DNA of 64,000 nucleotides, from the IMG/VR virus record IMGVR_UViG_3300012964_000010, positions 1 through 64,000 of that record; one strand, given 5' to 3'. Positions 7,306 to 14,118 of this stretch are shown here, piece after piece. The stretch is from a virus. Every line of letters begins with the position of its first letter. Position 1 is the stretch's first letter. Under the pieces are notes generated by a model that worked only from the letters and a program-made list of their open reading frames with translations, searched no databases and was not told the DNA's origin. A program made the position numbers and the translations under genes.

Positions 7306-7393
7306 GATAACCTTCCTTTGTGATGGTTTTGTTTTGATATTTTGCTACCGTTGTGTAGCAAACATATTTAGCATCACCATATTTTTTCACCAT
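7292..7393 (-). CDS. Possible 33-aa small protein
   Basis: The start codon overlaps the stop of the upstream gene as TAATG, the coupling arrangement used elsewhere here. The product begins MVKKYGDAKYVCYTTV and is lysine and tyrosine rich. It would overlap the first 14 bp of folE in another frame and contain the folE Shine-Dalgarno. The same DNA can form a TTTGCTA/TAGCAAA hairpin (7341-7362), so a non-coding leader is the alternative. Confidence 0.4.
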   Translation of the reverse strand: MVKKYGDAKYVCYTTVAKYQNKTITKEGYHVIQ

Positions 7394-7758
7394 TAATACT
7401 GGTAAATTCCGTAACGACCCTTCATTGAATTAAAATCTGCCAATATATTTTGGTTTGGCAATAAAGTGCTTACAGTCCTTATAACTGTGTTAAGATCTGT
7501 CTGAAGTGTAGTCATTGTAGCCAATTTAGATTCCAGTGTAGAAATTCTTGTCTTTAAATCCTGGATATCAGTATGCATATGATGATTCGAATAATATAAA
7601 TCCTCCAGTATGCCATGGTTGGCAGATTCGCCTCTCAGTTTATCAACTACAACATCGGCTCCAAGTCTTTGTTGAAATTCTTCAAGTGTAATTGAAGAAA
7701 ATACCTTATCAAGGAACTTTAATTTTTCAATATCAGCGTTAGTTAGAATTTTTATCAT
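7393..7758 (-). CDS. Unknown protein with coiled-coil C-terminal half
   Basis: 121 residues. The middle (about residues 45-95) has a heptad pattern with TRISTLESKLATM-like spacing, suggesting a coiled-coil oligomer. No family recognised. It overlaps the thyX stop by 4 bp, so the two are co-translated. Confidence 0.6.
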   Translation of the reverse strand: MIKILTNADIEKLKFLDKVFSSITLEEFQQRLGADVVVDKLRGESANHGILEDLYYSNHHMHTDIQDLKTRISTLESKLATMTTLQTDLNTVIRTVSTLLPNQNILADFNSMKGRYGIYQY

Positions 7759-8441
7759 GCTATGTTCACGTATTCTGCTGCCATTGGAAAGATTGCAGAA
7801 ATAGCTTTAGCACAAGCCAATGCAACCAACTGATGTTCTTTTTGTGTGCCATTTGCAGAACGTAATTCCAGGTAGTGAACCCAAGACCTCAGAGTGCCAT
7901 TCATATATAGGCGACTTACTGTGTTACCCTCTGGTAATACCGCACGGGCCTGCTCTTTAGCGATACCATGCTCAATTGCCCAAGCATAAGCCTCTTTTGC
8001 GGCATTGATTACTCTATTCTGCATCTGTTCCCACTGATATGTGAGCCTACGATGATCATCAGAATTCATATCTAATTCCACACTGTTTTGCCGATTTTTT
8101 GTATCTTGAAGTCTTGCTTCTCTAACCACAAAATCCAGATCCTTTGTTGGATCAGCATAGCGTTGACTGAATTCCTGAAAAGAAAAAGATCGATGGCGTA
8201 GGATCTGCCTTGCAATGTCACGGGTAGTTGTGATTTCGACACATGCAGACACCATTTCGAGTGGACTCCAATGTGCATGCTTGACAAGATACCGAATTAG
8301 CTTCTCAGAAGTTTCGGTATTGAGTTGATTTGATGGATTTGAAACCCTTGCACAAAATGCAATAAGTTCTTGCACGTCATCAATACCGTGCTGTTTAAAT
8401 TCTTCAGTTGGTTGGGAGTATGAAACTAATCTAACGTCCAT
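7755..8441 (-). CDS. thyX: Flavin-dependent thymidylate synthase
   Basis: 228 residues from MDVRLVSYSQ. An ATG at 8474 is rejected because it lies upstream of the predicted transcript start. ThyX makes dTMP from dUMP using methylene-tetrahydrofolate and FAD/NADPH. The signature RHRSFSFQEFSQRYA (RHRxxSxxxxSxRY) is intact. A C-terminal arginine-rich dUMP-binding stretch (LRSWVHYLELRSANGTQ) is also visible. It is driven by a good sigma70-type promoter (8466-8494) and supplies dTMP alongside NrdA/NrdB and the dNMP kinase. Confidence 0.95.
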   Translation of the reverse strand: MDVRLVSYSQPTEEFKQHGIDDVQELIAFCARVSNPSNQLNTETSEKLIRYLVKHAHWSPLEMVSACVEITTTRDIARQILRHRSFSFQEFSQRYADPTKDLDFVVREARLQDTKNRQNSVELDMNSDDHRRLTYQWEQMQNRVINAAKEAYAWAIEHGIAKEQARAVLPEGNTVSRLYMNGTLRSWVHYLELRSANGTQKEHQLVALACAKAISAIFPMAAEYVNIA

Positions 8442-8465
8442 TGTATACCTTTCAAATAATTTGCA

Positions 8466-8494
8466 AGTATACACGAAACGTTAACGAAAGTCAA
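8466..8494 (-). promoter_or_regulatory. Sigma70-type promoter of thyX
   Basis: On minus, TTGACT (8489-8494), a 17-bp spacer and TATACT (8466-8471). The transcript would start near 8459, leaving a short leader with AAAGG before ATG at 8441. Confidence 0.75.
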
Positions 8495-8751
8495 AACCCT
8501 TCAATAAGTTTTCTAATTAAGTATGTGTCTTCGGCTATATCTTCGATTTTATCCCTGTGAAGATAATTGTCACCATTGAATATCTTTCCATCGTTGGACC
8601 AGCCGTATATCTTATACATAGTATAGTAGGGTTTTAGCCAAACTCTTGTATTATCTGAACAGGTCGTTGGAAATAGAGCAAATTTCTTCTTATACTCTAT
8701 CTTAGATGCGATATTACTTTCAGTCTTCCAATTGTGTGCTTCTTGAGTCAT
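8491..8751 (-). CDS. Unknown small protein
   Basis: 86 residues, soluble, aromatic-rich centre (VWLKPYYTMYKIYGWSNDG). No family recognised. Its start abuts a terminator that follows the SleB-type hydrolase gene, so it may be transcribed by read-through. Its 3' end overlaps the -35 region of thyX. Confidence 0.55.
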   Translation of the reverse strand: MTQEAHNWKTESNIASKIEYKKKFALFPTTCSDNTRVWLKPYYTMYKIYGWSNDGKIFNGDNYLHRDKIEDIAEDTYLIRKLIEGF

Positions 8752-8757
8752 ATAAAA

Positions 8758-8776
8758 GGGGCCGAAGCCCCATCCT
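8758..8776 (-). terminator. Rho-independent terminator after the wall hydrolase gene
   Basis: On minus, GGGGC-TTCG-GCCCC (stem 8758-8771) with a stable UUCG tetraloop, followed directly by TTTTATA. It ends the transcript of the gene at 8798-9319. Confidence 0.85.
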
Positions 8777-8797
8777 TATTCTAAGTGCAATTATCAC

Positions 8798-9319
8798 CTA
8801 CTTGTAAAAATCGTGATTACCGACACGCATCGTCTTCTGTAATTCAAATCTCCAACTCGGATGGCTGGTAAATGGATTATGGAAGTGAGTTGCACCTTTT
8901 GTGTTGTCATGGACTGCACCACTCATTGCTGTGATTGCTACAATACTGGCGACCTGAAATTGATCAACCACGTACTGGTTTATGGTTCCGTCCTTATTTC
9001 TTACCGGTATTTCTTTACCTCTCTTGTCATTTTCGCAATACCACGAAAACGCGCAAACAAGCTTATTTGTTATATGAGATCGTGCTTCAAATTTCACTAC
9101 CTCGCAAATAGTCTTCGGAAACCGTGGATCATGTACACGGTTGAGGGTGACAGAAGCAACCGCAAACTGTCCTCTAATATCTTCATTCCTCGCCTCATAG
9201 TAAACATTTTCTGCAAGACAATATGCTTCCTGCGGATCTATCTTCGATGTATCAATAGCTAATCCACTGATATCGGCGGATTGAAGAAGATATGCAAGCA
9301 ATAATTTTGCTGTTATCAT
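8798..9319 (-). CDS. SleB/CwlJ-family cell-wall hydrolase
   Basis: 173 residues. From about residue 30, the Hydrolase_2 (SleB/CwlJ) domain is evident: EAYCLAENVYYEARNEDIRGQFAVASVTLNRV with the catalytic Glu, then later FSWYC and HFHNP. These enzymes cut peptidoglycan glycan strands; in phages the domain serves as endolysin. A hydrophobic N-terminus (MITAKLLLAYLLQ) could be a weak signal or anchor. It is transcribed from its own sigma70-type promoter (9375-9404) and closed by a terminator, so it is a single-gene unit. A role in host lysis is likely but not proven. Confidence 0.8.
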   Translation of the reverse strand: MITAKLLLAYLLQSADISGLAIDTSKIDPQEAYCLAENVYYEARNEDIRGQFAVASVTLNRVHDPRFPKTICEVVKFEARSHITNKLVCAFSWYCENDKRGKEIPVRNKDGTINQYVVDQFQVASIVAITAMSGAVHDNTKGATHFHNPFTSHPSWRFELQKTMRVGNHDFYK

Positions 9320-9374
9320 CTTTCTCTCCTAAAATTCCCTCTAAACTCACAAGGGACAATTATTTAGCTCTGTT

Positions 9375-9404
9375 ATTTTAGTATAAACTACATTGTGAAG
9401 TCAA
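9375..9404 (-). promoter_or_regulatory. Sigma70-type promoter of the SleB-like gene
   Basis: TTGACT (9399-9404), 18-bp spacer, TAAAAT (9375-9380) on minus. It lies back-to-back with a late promoter on plus at 9418. Confidence 0.6.
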
Positions 9405-9417
9405 CTGGATTAATTTA

Positions 9418-9425
9418 GATAAATA
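9418..9425 (+). promoter_or_regulatory. Late promoter box on plus strand
   Basis: GATAAATA, 18 bp before the ATG at 9444, with AAGGAA in between. It shows that this isolated plus-strand gene is expressed late. Confidence 0.7.
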
Positions 9426-9443
9426 TAGTAAAGGAATTTATCT

Positions 9444-10055
9444 ATGAAAATTAATCAATTTGACCAAACAGACATATATGAGAGTCTTGCTCCGATGGGT
9501 GGATATTATATATGGACCGTACATTTTACCGATGGTACCGCCGATCAAATTGAAGTTAGAGACAATAATTTATCAGACAAAGAAATAGCAGATCATTTTG
9601 GTAAGGCTGTCTCTAAAGTGGATCGTGATTGGAAAGTTCGCATGAGAGGCGAACGCGGAACCAACGATGAATGGCATAGAGAACAAGATCGTCTCGAAAA
9701 AGAAAAAGCAAAAACTTTATTACCAACCGGCCAACTATACGAAGCTGGAATGAGCGGAATTAATCGCGCTGCACCAGCCTATGATGTTAGTTACGAAGAC
9801 ATTCTAAACGATGTTACAGATAAATGGAAAGGTCAAACTACTGTCGTGAATGAACTTAGTGTTGACAAACTTTCTGCATATAAAGATGCGGCTGCCAGTG
9901 AACAAAGTTTTAAGAAGCGACCGTTAAGGAAGCTTGCTAAGTCTGTGCAAGGTGTGTCCACAGCTACACGCAAAATCGACACAAAATCAACGAAAAAACG
10001 AGAACCAACTGCAGAAAACACATACGAGAGCAGGTTGCAACGATTTCTCAAATAA
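9444..10055 (+). CDS. Plus-strand late protein with capsid-targeting-like N-terminus, unknown
   Basis: 203 residues on the opposite strand from its neighbours. The N-terminus MKINQFDQTDIYESL resembles the T4 capsid-targeting peptide, with I-Y-E matching the (L/I)-x-E prohead-protease site. Residues 20-70 form a small alpha/beta unit (YYIWTVHFTDGTADQIEVRDN). The C-terminal third is basic (Lys, Arg), which would suit binding DNA inside the head. It is expressed from a late promoter and stops at a shared bidirectional terminator. The packaged-protein idea is inference. Confidence 0.6.
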   Translation: MKINQFDQTDIYESLAPMGGYYIWTVHFTDGTADQIEVRDNNLSDKEIADHFGKAVSKVDRDWKVRMRGERGTNDEWHREQDRLEKEKAKTLLPTGQLYEAGMSGINRAAPAYDVSYEDILNDVTDKWKGQTTVVNELSVDKLSAYKDAAASEQSFKKRPLRKLAKSVQGVSTATRKIDTKSTKKREPTAENTYESRLQRFLK

Positions 10056-10063
10056 CAACACAA

Positions 10064-10094
10064 AATAAAAGCCCTTTACGGGCTTTTATTTTTT
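10064..10094. terminator. Bidirectional terminator between convergent genes
   Basis: An 11-bp stem AATAAAAGCCC/GGGCTTTTATT (10064-10074, 10080-10090) with a 5-nt loop and T-rich runs on both sides. It serves the plus gene at 9444 and the minus gene at 10086, whose last codons overlap it. Confidence 0.85.
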
Positions 10095-10268
10095 CAGAAC
10101 AGAATTAGTTAAGAGTGGAACACACTCATAATGCCAGTGCGGTATCTTTTCAGCGTCATGCTGAGCTCTTGCTATCATGCATTGCTCATACGCAGGATAT
10201 TCTTGCGCTTGTGTAGGTTCGAGACCATACTGGCCGGCGATAAGTGTAATGAGAACCCAGGTGTTCAT
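10086..10268 (-). CDS. Small exported protein
   Basis: 60 residues from MNTWVLITLIAGQYG, with a signal-peptide-like N-terminus and a likely cleavage after TQA. The mature part is about 40 residues with two cysteines (QCMIARAQ and YECVPL) that could form a disulphide in the periplasm. Function unknown. The start at 10268 follows CAGGA; an ATG five codons upstream is less likely. Confidence 0.5.
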   Translation of the reverse strand: MNTWVLITLIAGQYGLEPTQAQEYPAYEQCMIARAQHDAEKIPHWHYECVPLLTNSVLKK

Positions 10269-10350
10269 CCTGCTACTACCCAATTGAGTGCATGACCACT
10301 AAGGTTTGATACTTTAATCATATTTAATTATAACACATTAGTAATTGTAC

Positions 10351-10908
10351 TCAGAGTGTGTCCAAATACTTCACTACATCATCAACCATGGAAACAGTTA
10401 ATGTTATTCTCGGGAATACATTTTTATCACAATATACCGTATGAGGTGATGAGGTCCTTAAGATAGTAGGTCTATCCACCACAACTTCTGTAACTGGTAT
10501 TAGTGTCTTTCTGTATTCCAACGGCCAGGCTCGTGTGCCACCAGAATTCACGGTATGATTTTTATATTGTTCTTCCGTCATCTCAAAAAATGCTGTACGA
10601 CTACCTTCAGTGTTTAAAACAGGTACATTAATTCTTGCCTTAACACCAGCATTTTTGCCAATGGTGTGATCAATGTGTAATGTGCTTGAGTCATAGTTTA
10701 GGACAAGCAATGCAACTTGATTTATCTTTCCGAAGGCAGAGAATCCATCTACAAGCTCCGGAATTTTATCCTCAATCAATGAAAGAGGTATGGGATTCCA
10801 GAAAGGATAGGCATTCAAATCAATGGATCGCTCACGAAGGTATATTGTAAGCAATTTTCTTGTATAAGTTTTGTAGTCACCTACCTCGACATACTTCCAA
10901 TATTGCAT
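10351..10908 (-). CDS. Putative 2-oxoglutarate/Fe(II)-dependent oxygenase-like protein
   Basis: 185 residues. A double-stranded beta-helix dioxygenase pattern is suggested by HID (H78, D80), SSPHTVY (H156) and FPRITL (R167), the usual HxD...H iron triad with the oxoglutarate Arg about 10 residues later. Between them are beta-rich segments. Phages often carry such enzymes, with DNA bases or proteins as substrates. The motif spacing fits but the overall sequence is divergent, so this is a reasoned guess. It is followed by nadV. Confidence 0.5.
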   Translation of the reverse strand: MQYWKYVEVGDYKTYTRKLLTIYLRERSIDLNAYPFWNPIPLSLIEDKIPELVDGFSAFGKINQVALLVLNYDSSTLHIDHTIGKNAGVKARINVPVLNTEGSRTAFFEMTEEQYKNHTVNSGGTRAWPLEYRKTLIPVTEVVVDRPTILRTSSPHTVYCDKNVFPRITLTVSMVDDVVKYLDTL

Positions 10909-10939
10909 TATACTTTTTCTTAGAGTAAAATTGATTCAG

Positions 10940-10967
10940 AATAATAGGGTCTCTCGACCCTATTATT
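10940..10967 (-). terminator. Hairpin terminator after nadV
   Basis: A 12-bp perfect stem AATAATAGGGTC/GACCCTATTATT with a 4-nt loop, 9 bp after the nadV stop codon. The following sequence is only moderately T-rich. Confidence 0.7.
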
Positions 10968-10975
10968 GACATTGC

Positions 10976-12382
10976 TTACAGGTTGCTGTTAGCACGCACT
11001 TCTTCGAAAGTAATCTCGTTCAGCAGTTTGCCGTCCTTAAACACTTCACGTAGCGCCGATTGCATCCAATCTTCGACACCGGTGGTGTACACACCATTAC
11101 GGTCCTTGTACAGAGTCACTCGGCCTTTCTTGGATACCTTACCTTGGTCGGTAATCGGATCCTTAAACACATCTACCCACTTGCCGTTGATGCGTGCCGC
11201 ACTCGCCTTCATTGCGAACTTTTGCGTGTCGCGGTTAACGATTTGCAGCAATGCGCCGCCCATACCAAAGGCAAAGTTGTCAGCGGACCAGCCACCAAGA
11301 TCGACCATGCGACGCAGGATTGCTTCAATGGATTGCTGATTAATACCGTCGCCCCAGATGATTCGCACGTTATTCAACACTTTAAACCCTTTGTCGTTCA
11401 CTGCATAACCGAAACCTTCATAAACAGTCCCATCGGCGTCGGTAAACCCCTCGGCCAGGATTCTCATCATCTTAGGCACAACTTCAACCGGGTCACCAGA
11501 ATCCGGGCGGATGACCACAGTTGCACCAGATGCAATAATTGCATTCTTCAGCTTCACCCAAATCTTGCAGGCATTGAAGATGTTGTAGCTATCGCTAACA
11601 ACTGCAAGGATTGCACCGGGTTTGCCGAATTGTTTAATCATGTTGCGATATGCAATCTCTTCACCATCACGCAACCAGGCAGTGATAGTGCTGTGTTCTG
11701 CGGCCGGAATACTGAAGCCAGTTGCGTTCAGCGGCGAACCATAGTAACGGTTGGCTGCAATGATGCTCACTGCGGTATCAGTGCCCATGAAGTTCACGAG
11801 GTGTGCCATACCGCCCAGCATTGCGGATTCGTTCGTGCTCACACCTCGTGCACCGAAGTCATGCAGCTTGAACGGAAGTCCTGTTACATCGCCGGACACT
11901 TCCAGGTACTTCTTGATTACCTGCTTGATTTCCCAACTCTGGGTTGCCACAGTAGTCGGGTACCAGATTGCGCGCAGCAGCGGAGTCTCAACCCAGGTGG
12001 TCAACCACGGCACCTTCGGGTCGGTGTTTTCGATAGTAGCAAGAACATTTTTTACAGGAATCACAAGACCTTCGGGCGCGGCCTTAATGACCAGCGGCAG
12101 GTAACCTTTGTGTTCTTTCAGGATATATTCCCAGCCTTCGCGATTGAAAGGCTCGCCGTGACCAGTCCAGAACATTTCTGCGAAGTCGATTTCTTCTTGG
12201 GTAATGGGACGAAGCAGGTATTCCTTGATGAATGCTTGGACACCCAGTAACAGGGTTGCATCGTAGAGACCACCGCGGGATTCGATATATGAGTAGACGT
12301 ACTCAGTACCCTCGGGGTATTGTTTCCACATACTGACCTTATACGAGTCAGTATTGATTAAAATTGAATTTTCCATTTTCAT
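10976..12382 (-). CDS. nadV: Nicotinamide phosphoribosyltransferase (NAMPT)
   Basis: 468 residues, full NAMPT length. It joins nicotinamide to PRPP to give NMN. Typical segments are MENSILINTDSYKVSMWKQYPEGTE near the start, LHDFGARGVSTNESAMLGG, FSIPAAEHSTITAW and VIRPDSGDPVEV, which form the PRPP and nicotinamide site. With the NMN adenylyltransferase at 14119 it makes a two-step NAD+ rebuilding path, described as a phage counter to NAD-depleting immunity (NARP2). The gene is visibly richer in G+C than the small genes around it, suggesting separate acquisition. The downstream ATG (MENS) is an alternative start. Confidence 0.96.
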   Translation of the reverse strand: MKMENSILINTDSYKVSMWKQYPEGTEYVYSYIESRGGLYDATLLLGVQAFIKEYLLRPITQEEIDFAEMFWTGHGEPFNREGWEYILKEHKGYLPLVIKAAPEGLVIPVKNVLATIENTDPKVPWLTTWVETPLLRAIWYPTTVATQSWEIKQVIKKYLEVSGDVTGLPFKLHDFGARGVSTNESAMLGGMAHLVNFMGTDTAVSIIAANRYYGSPLNATGFSIPAAEHSTITAWLRDGEEIAYRNMIKQFGKPGAILAVVSDSYNIFNACKIWVKLKNAIIASGATVVIRPDSGDPVEVVPKMMRILAEGFTDADGTVYEGFGYAVNDKGFKVLNNVRIIWGDGINQQSIEAILRRMVDLGGWSADNFAFGMGGALLQIVNRDTQKFAMKASAARINGKWVDVFKDPITDQGKVSKKGRVTLYKDRNGVYTTGVEDWMQSALREVFKDGKLLNEITFEEVRANSNL

Positions 12383-12431
12383 AATAAGCTCCTTATTAAA
12401 TAATGCCTCGCTCTATTGCAAGGACTTGCCA

Positions 12432-12674
12432 CTATAATAACACAGCTCTTAGTGCAAGAGCAACTGCATCCTCCGAAGAATATTGATAGTTTGTGTTATC
12501 GCGATCCTTTAAATATACTGTCTTTCCATCCTTAAAGGCAAAGATATAAGATGCACAATATCGCATCCTTATTGGAATATAATTAAAATTATTAAAATTA
12601 CGTTCATTAATTGCAACTATCTCAGAATATCCATATGCTTCCTGTGCGTATTCTTCGAACTTAAGGTAGATCAT
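12432..12674 (-). CDS. Small protein of the EDA-type family
   Basis: 80 residues ending in YQYSSEDAVALALRAVLL. An acidic EDA followed by a short hydrophobic strand recurs in several small proteins here (12671, 42092, 42355, 42510). Function unknown. It overlaps the next gene's stop by 4 bp. Confidence 0.6.
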   Translation of the reverse strand: MIYLKFEEYAQEAYGYSEIVAINERNFNNFNYIPIRMRYCASYIFAFKDGKTVYLKDRDNTNYQYSSEDAVALALRAVLL

Positions 12675-12931
12675 TCTCTTGTCTCTGCATCGATAATATG
12701 CCGATGAAGAACTGGTACACCCTTTACAATATCTCCACCATATGTTAAGGAGTATGCAGTAGCATCCTCTTCCCTATTAAAACGGAGATGTGACAAAATC
12801 ATATCTCTATTTGGTAACACAGAAATGGGGTGATATTCAACATTGTCGTATCCTCTCTCATTAAGATTTGATACCAACTCGTAGAATTCTCTTCTACCAT
12901 TAAGAGGATTAACCTGGATATAATAAGTCAT
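12671..12931 (-). CDS. Small protein of the EDA-type family
   Basis: 86 residues from MTYYIQVNPL, chosen because it overlaps the stop of the upstream gene by 4 bp; the ATG at 12988 would overlap far more. It contains RFNREEDATAYSLTYGG, the same pattern as its neighbour. Unknown function. Confidence 0.6.
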   Translation of the reverse strand: MTYYIQVNPLNGRREFYELVSNLNERGYDNVEYHPISVLPNRDMILSHLRFNREEDATAYSLTYGGDIVKGVPVLHRHIIDAETRE

Positions 12932-13389
12932 TTCAAATTTCGAATTTTCACGATCACTTCTTCGAGTGTATCTACTACAGGAATCCAATGACGCTTACAT
13001 ACAATCTCTACGTTACCTTTTCTCCAATAACCATCGGGGCAACATACGATAACCAATTTCTGTGCAGTTTTAGCCATTAGCCCGAGTTCCATTAGTGTAA
13101 TCGGCGATTTGGTATTAGGATCAAAATAAAACACAACCAAATCAGCATAATTCAACGCATCCAATTCCCAATTCACTTGTTCGGCGAATTCGGGATTATC
13201 TGCCACCTGAGGAACACTATTGTTCCAGTTGTCACGGCGTGGATTAAGGAAAGTAATATCGGTATCTGCACATTCACGGATTATATGCTTTTGCCATTCC
13301 TCGGCACTATTCATTTCGATACTACCACCCAGAAATACCGTAATAGCATCTAAGTGTTGGTATGCGTTAGGTGCTTGAATCTCAATCAT
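12928..13389 (-). CDS. Nucleoside 2-deoxyribosyltransferase-like protein
   Basis: 153 residues. It has FLGGSIE (phosphate or nucleoside loop), NPRRDNW, FAEQVNWELDALNYADLVVFYF and a final beta-alpha unit, the order of nucleoside deoxyribosyltransferase-like proteins. These swap or cleave the N-glycosidic bond of deoxyribonucleosides and can process nucleotide monophosphates. In this NAD and nucleotide gene block it may scavenge bases or act on NAD-derived products. Substrate unknown. Confidence 0.8.
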   Translation of the reverse strand: MIEIQAPNAYQHLDAITVFLGGSIEMNSAEEWQKHIIRECADTDITFLNPRRDNWNNSVPQVADNPEFAEQVNWELDALNYADLVVFYFDPNTKSPITLMELGLMAKTAQKLVIVCCPDGYWRKGNVEIVCKRHWIPVVDTLEEVIVKIRNLK

Positions 13390-13643
13390 TATCGATCTCC
13401 ACTACCTGGGTAATCACGTTCACTGTGGCCAGTACCGGTGGATACTGTTTCTTTGAAATGAACTGTAGCACCAGCGAATGCCTTCTCGTCACGTTCACTG
13501 TAGCCATAACCGACACTCTGAGTTACCAGATTGAGTTCAACACTCTTAACTTTCATACCAGTCTCATCCTCAACTGCTTTACAAATTATCTCTTTAACCG
13601 TATCGGCTGAGATAGTCATTGATGTTGCAAATTTAAATTTCAT
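13389..13643 (-). CDS. Small phage protein, unknown
   Basis: 84 residues from MKFKFATSMTISADTVKE. It has a helix with VKEIICKAVEDETGMKV and a beta segment VELNLVTQSVGYGYSERD. It starts 2 bp before the upstream gene stop and overlaps the deoxyribosyltransferase start by 1 bp. No family known to me. Confidence 0.6.
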   Translation of the reverse strand: MKFKFATSMTISADTVKEIICKAVEDETGMKVKSVELNLVTQSVGYGYSERDEKAFAGATVHFKETVSTGTGHSERDYPGSGDR

Positions 13644-13644
13644 A

Positions 13645-13902
13645 TCATAACCCCAGTGCTGCACGTTCAGCAGCGGTTAATTTGGCCAATGCTTGTGCTC
13701 GAAGCGCCTGTTCCTTGGCTTCCTTATATTCTTGTATCGACTCGTATATAGTAATTGATTTTTGATATCGACTATAACCCATATAGCCATTACCATTTAC
13801 AAGTTCTTTGGCCAGGGATTCAGTGGATACAAATGCAACATGGTTATGAGTGTAACCATCGGTATCCCAAACTTCATAACAATCCATATCAAATTGTTTC
13901 AT
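13645..13902 (-). CDS. Small protein, unknown
   Basis: 85 residues, N-terminal beta-rich part (YEVWDTDGYTHNHVAFVST) and a C-terminal alanine/leucine-rich helix. It overlaps the neighbouring stop by 4 bp. No recognised family. Confidence 0.6.
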   Translation of the reverse strand: MKQFDMDCYEVWDTDGYTHNHVAFVSTESLAKELVNGNGYMGYSRYQKSITIYESIQEYKEAKEQALRAQALAKLTAAERAALGL

Positions 13903-14117
13903 CTTAAACCTTTCCCTCTTCCGAGTCTTGTATTTTTCATCTTATCCCTTAATGAGAGAAGATAATCACGATCCTTTATGTATGCTTCTTTCAGAGTTGT
14001 ATCACCTGCAGCAATCGCATCTAATATTTTCTTATCAGACCGTGACGCTTCGTTTGTAATGCAGTTTATGATATTCTCAGCATCTACATCGTTGACAATG
14101 AAATCGAAATGTATCAT
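13899..14117 (-). CDS. Small protein, unknown
   Basis: 72 residues from MIHFDFIVNDVDAENI. This start directly follows the nadM stop (14119); an upstream ATG at 14228 would lie inside nadM. Its centre is helical and charged, ending in a basic tail. Unknown. Confidence 0.6.
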   Translation of the reverse strand: MIHFDFIVNDVDAENIINCITNEASRSDKKILDAIAAGDTTLKEAYIKDRDYLLSLRDKMKNTRLGRGKGLR

Positions 14118-14118
14118 A

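Noticed and set aside
7306-7392. preQ1 riboswitch before folE
   Set aside because: The region has a hairpin and an A-rich tail, but the loop and tail do not show the pseudoknot pairing of preQ1-I, and the same DNA encodes an open small frame.
11060-12250. 396-codon open frame on plus, opposite nadV
   Set aside because: It is the antisense of a full-length, clearly conserved NAMPT gene. The long frame comes from that gene's G+C-rich codons. No Shine-Dalgarno, promoter or domain supports it.
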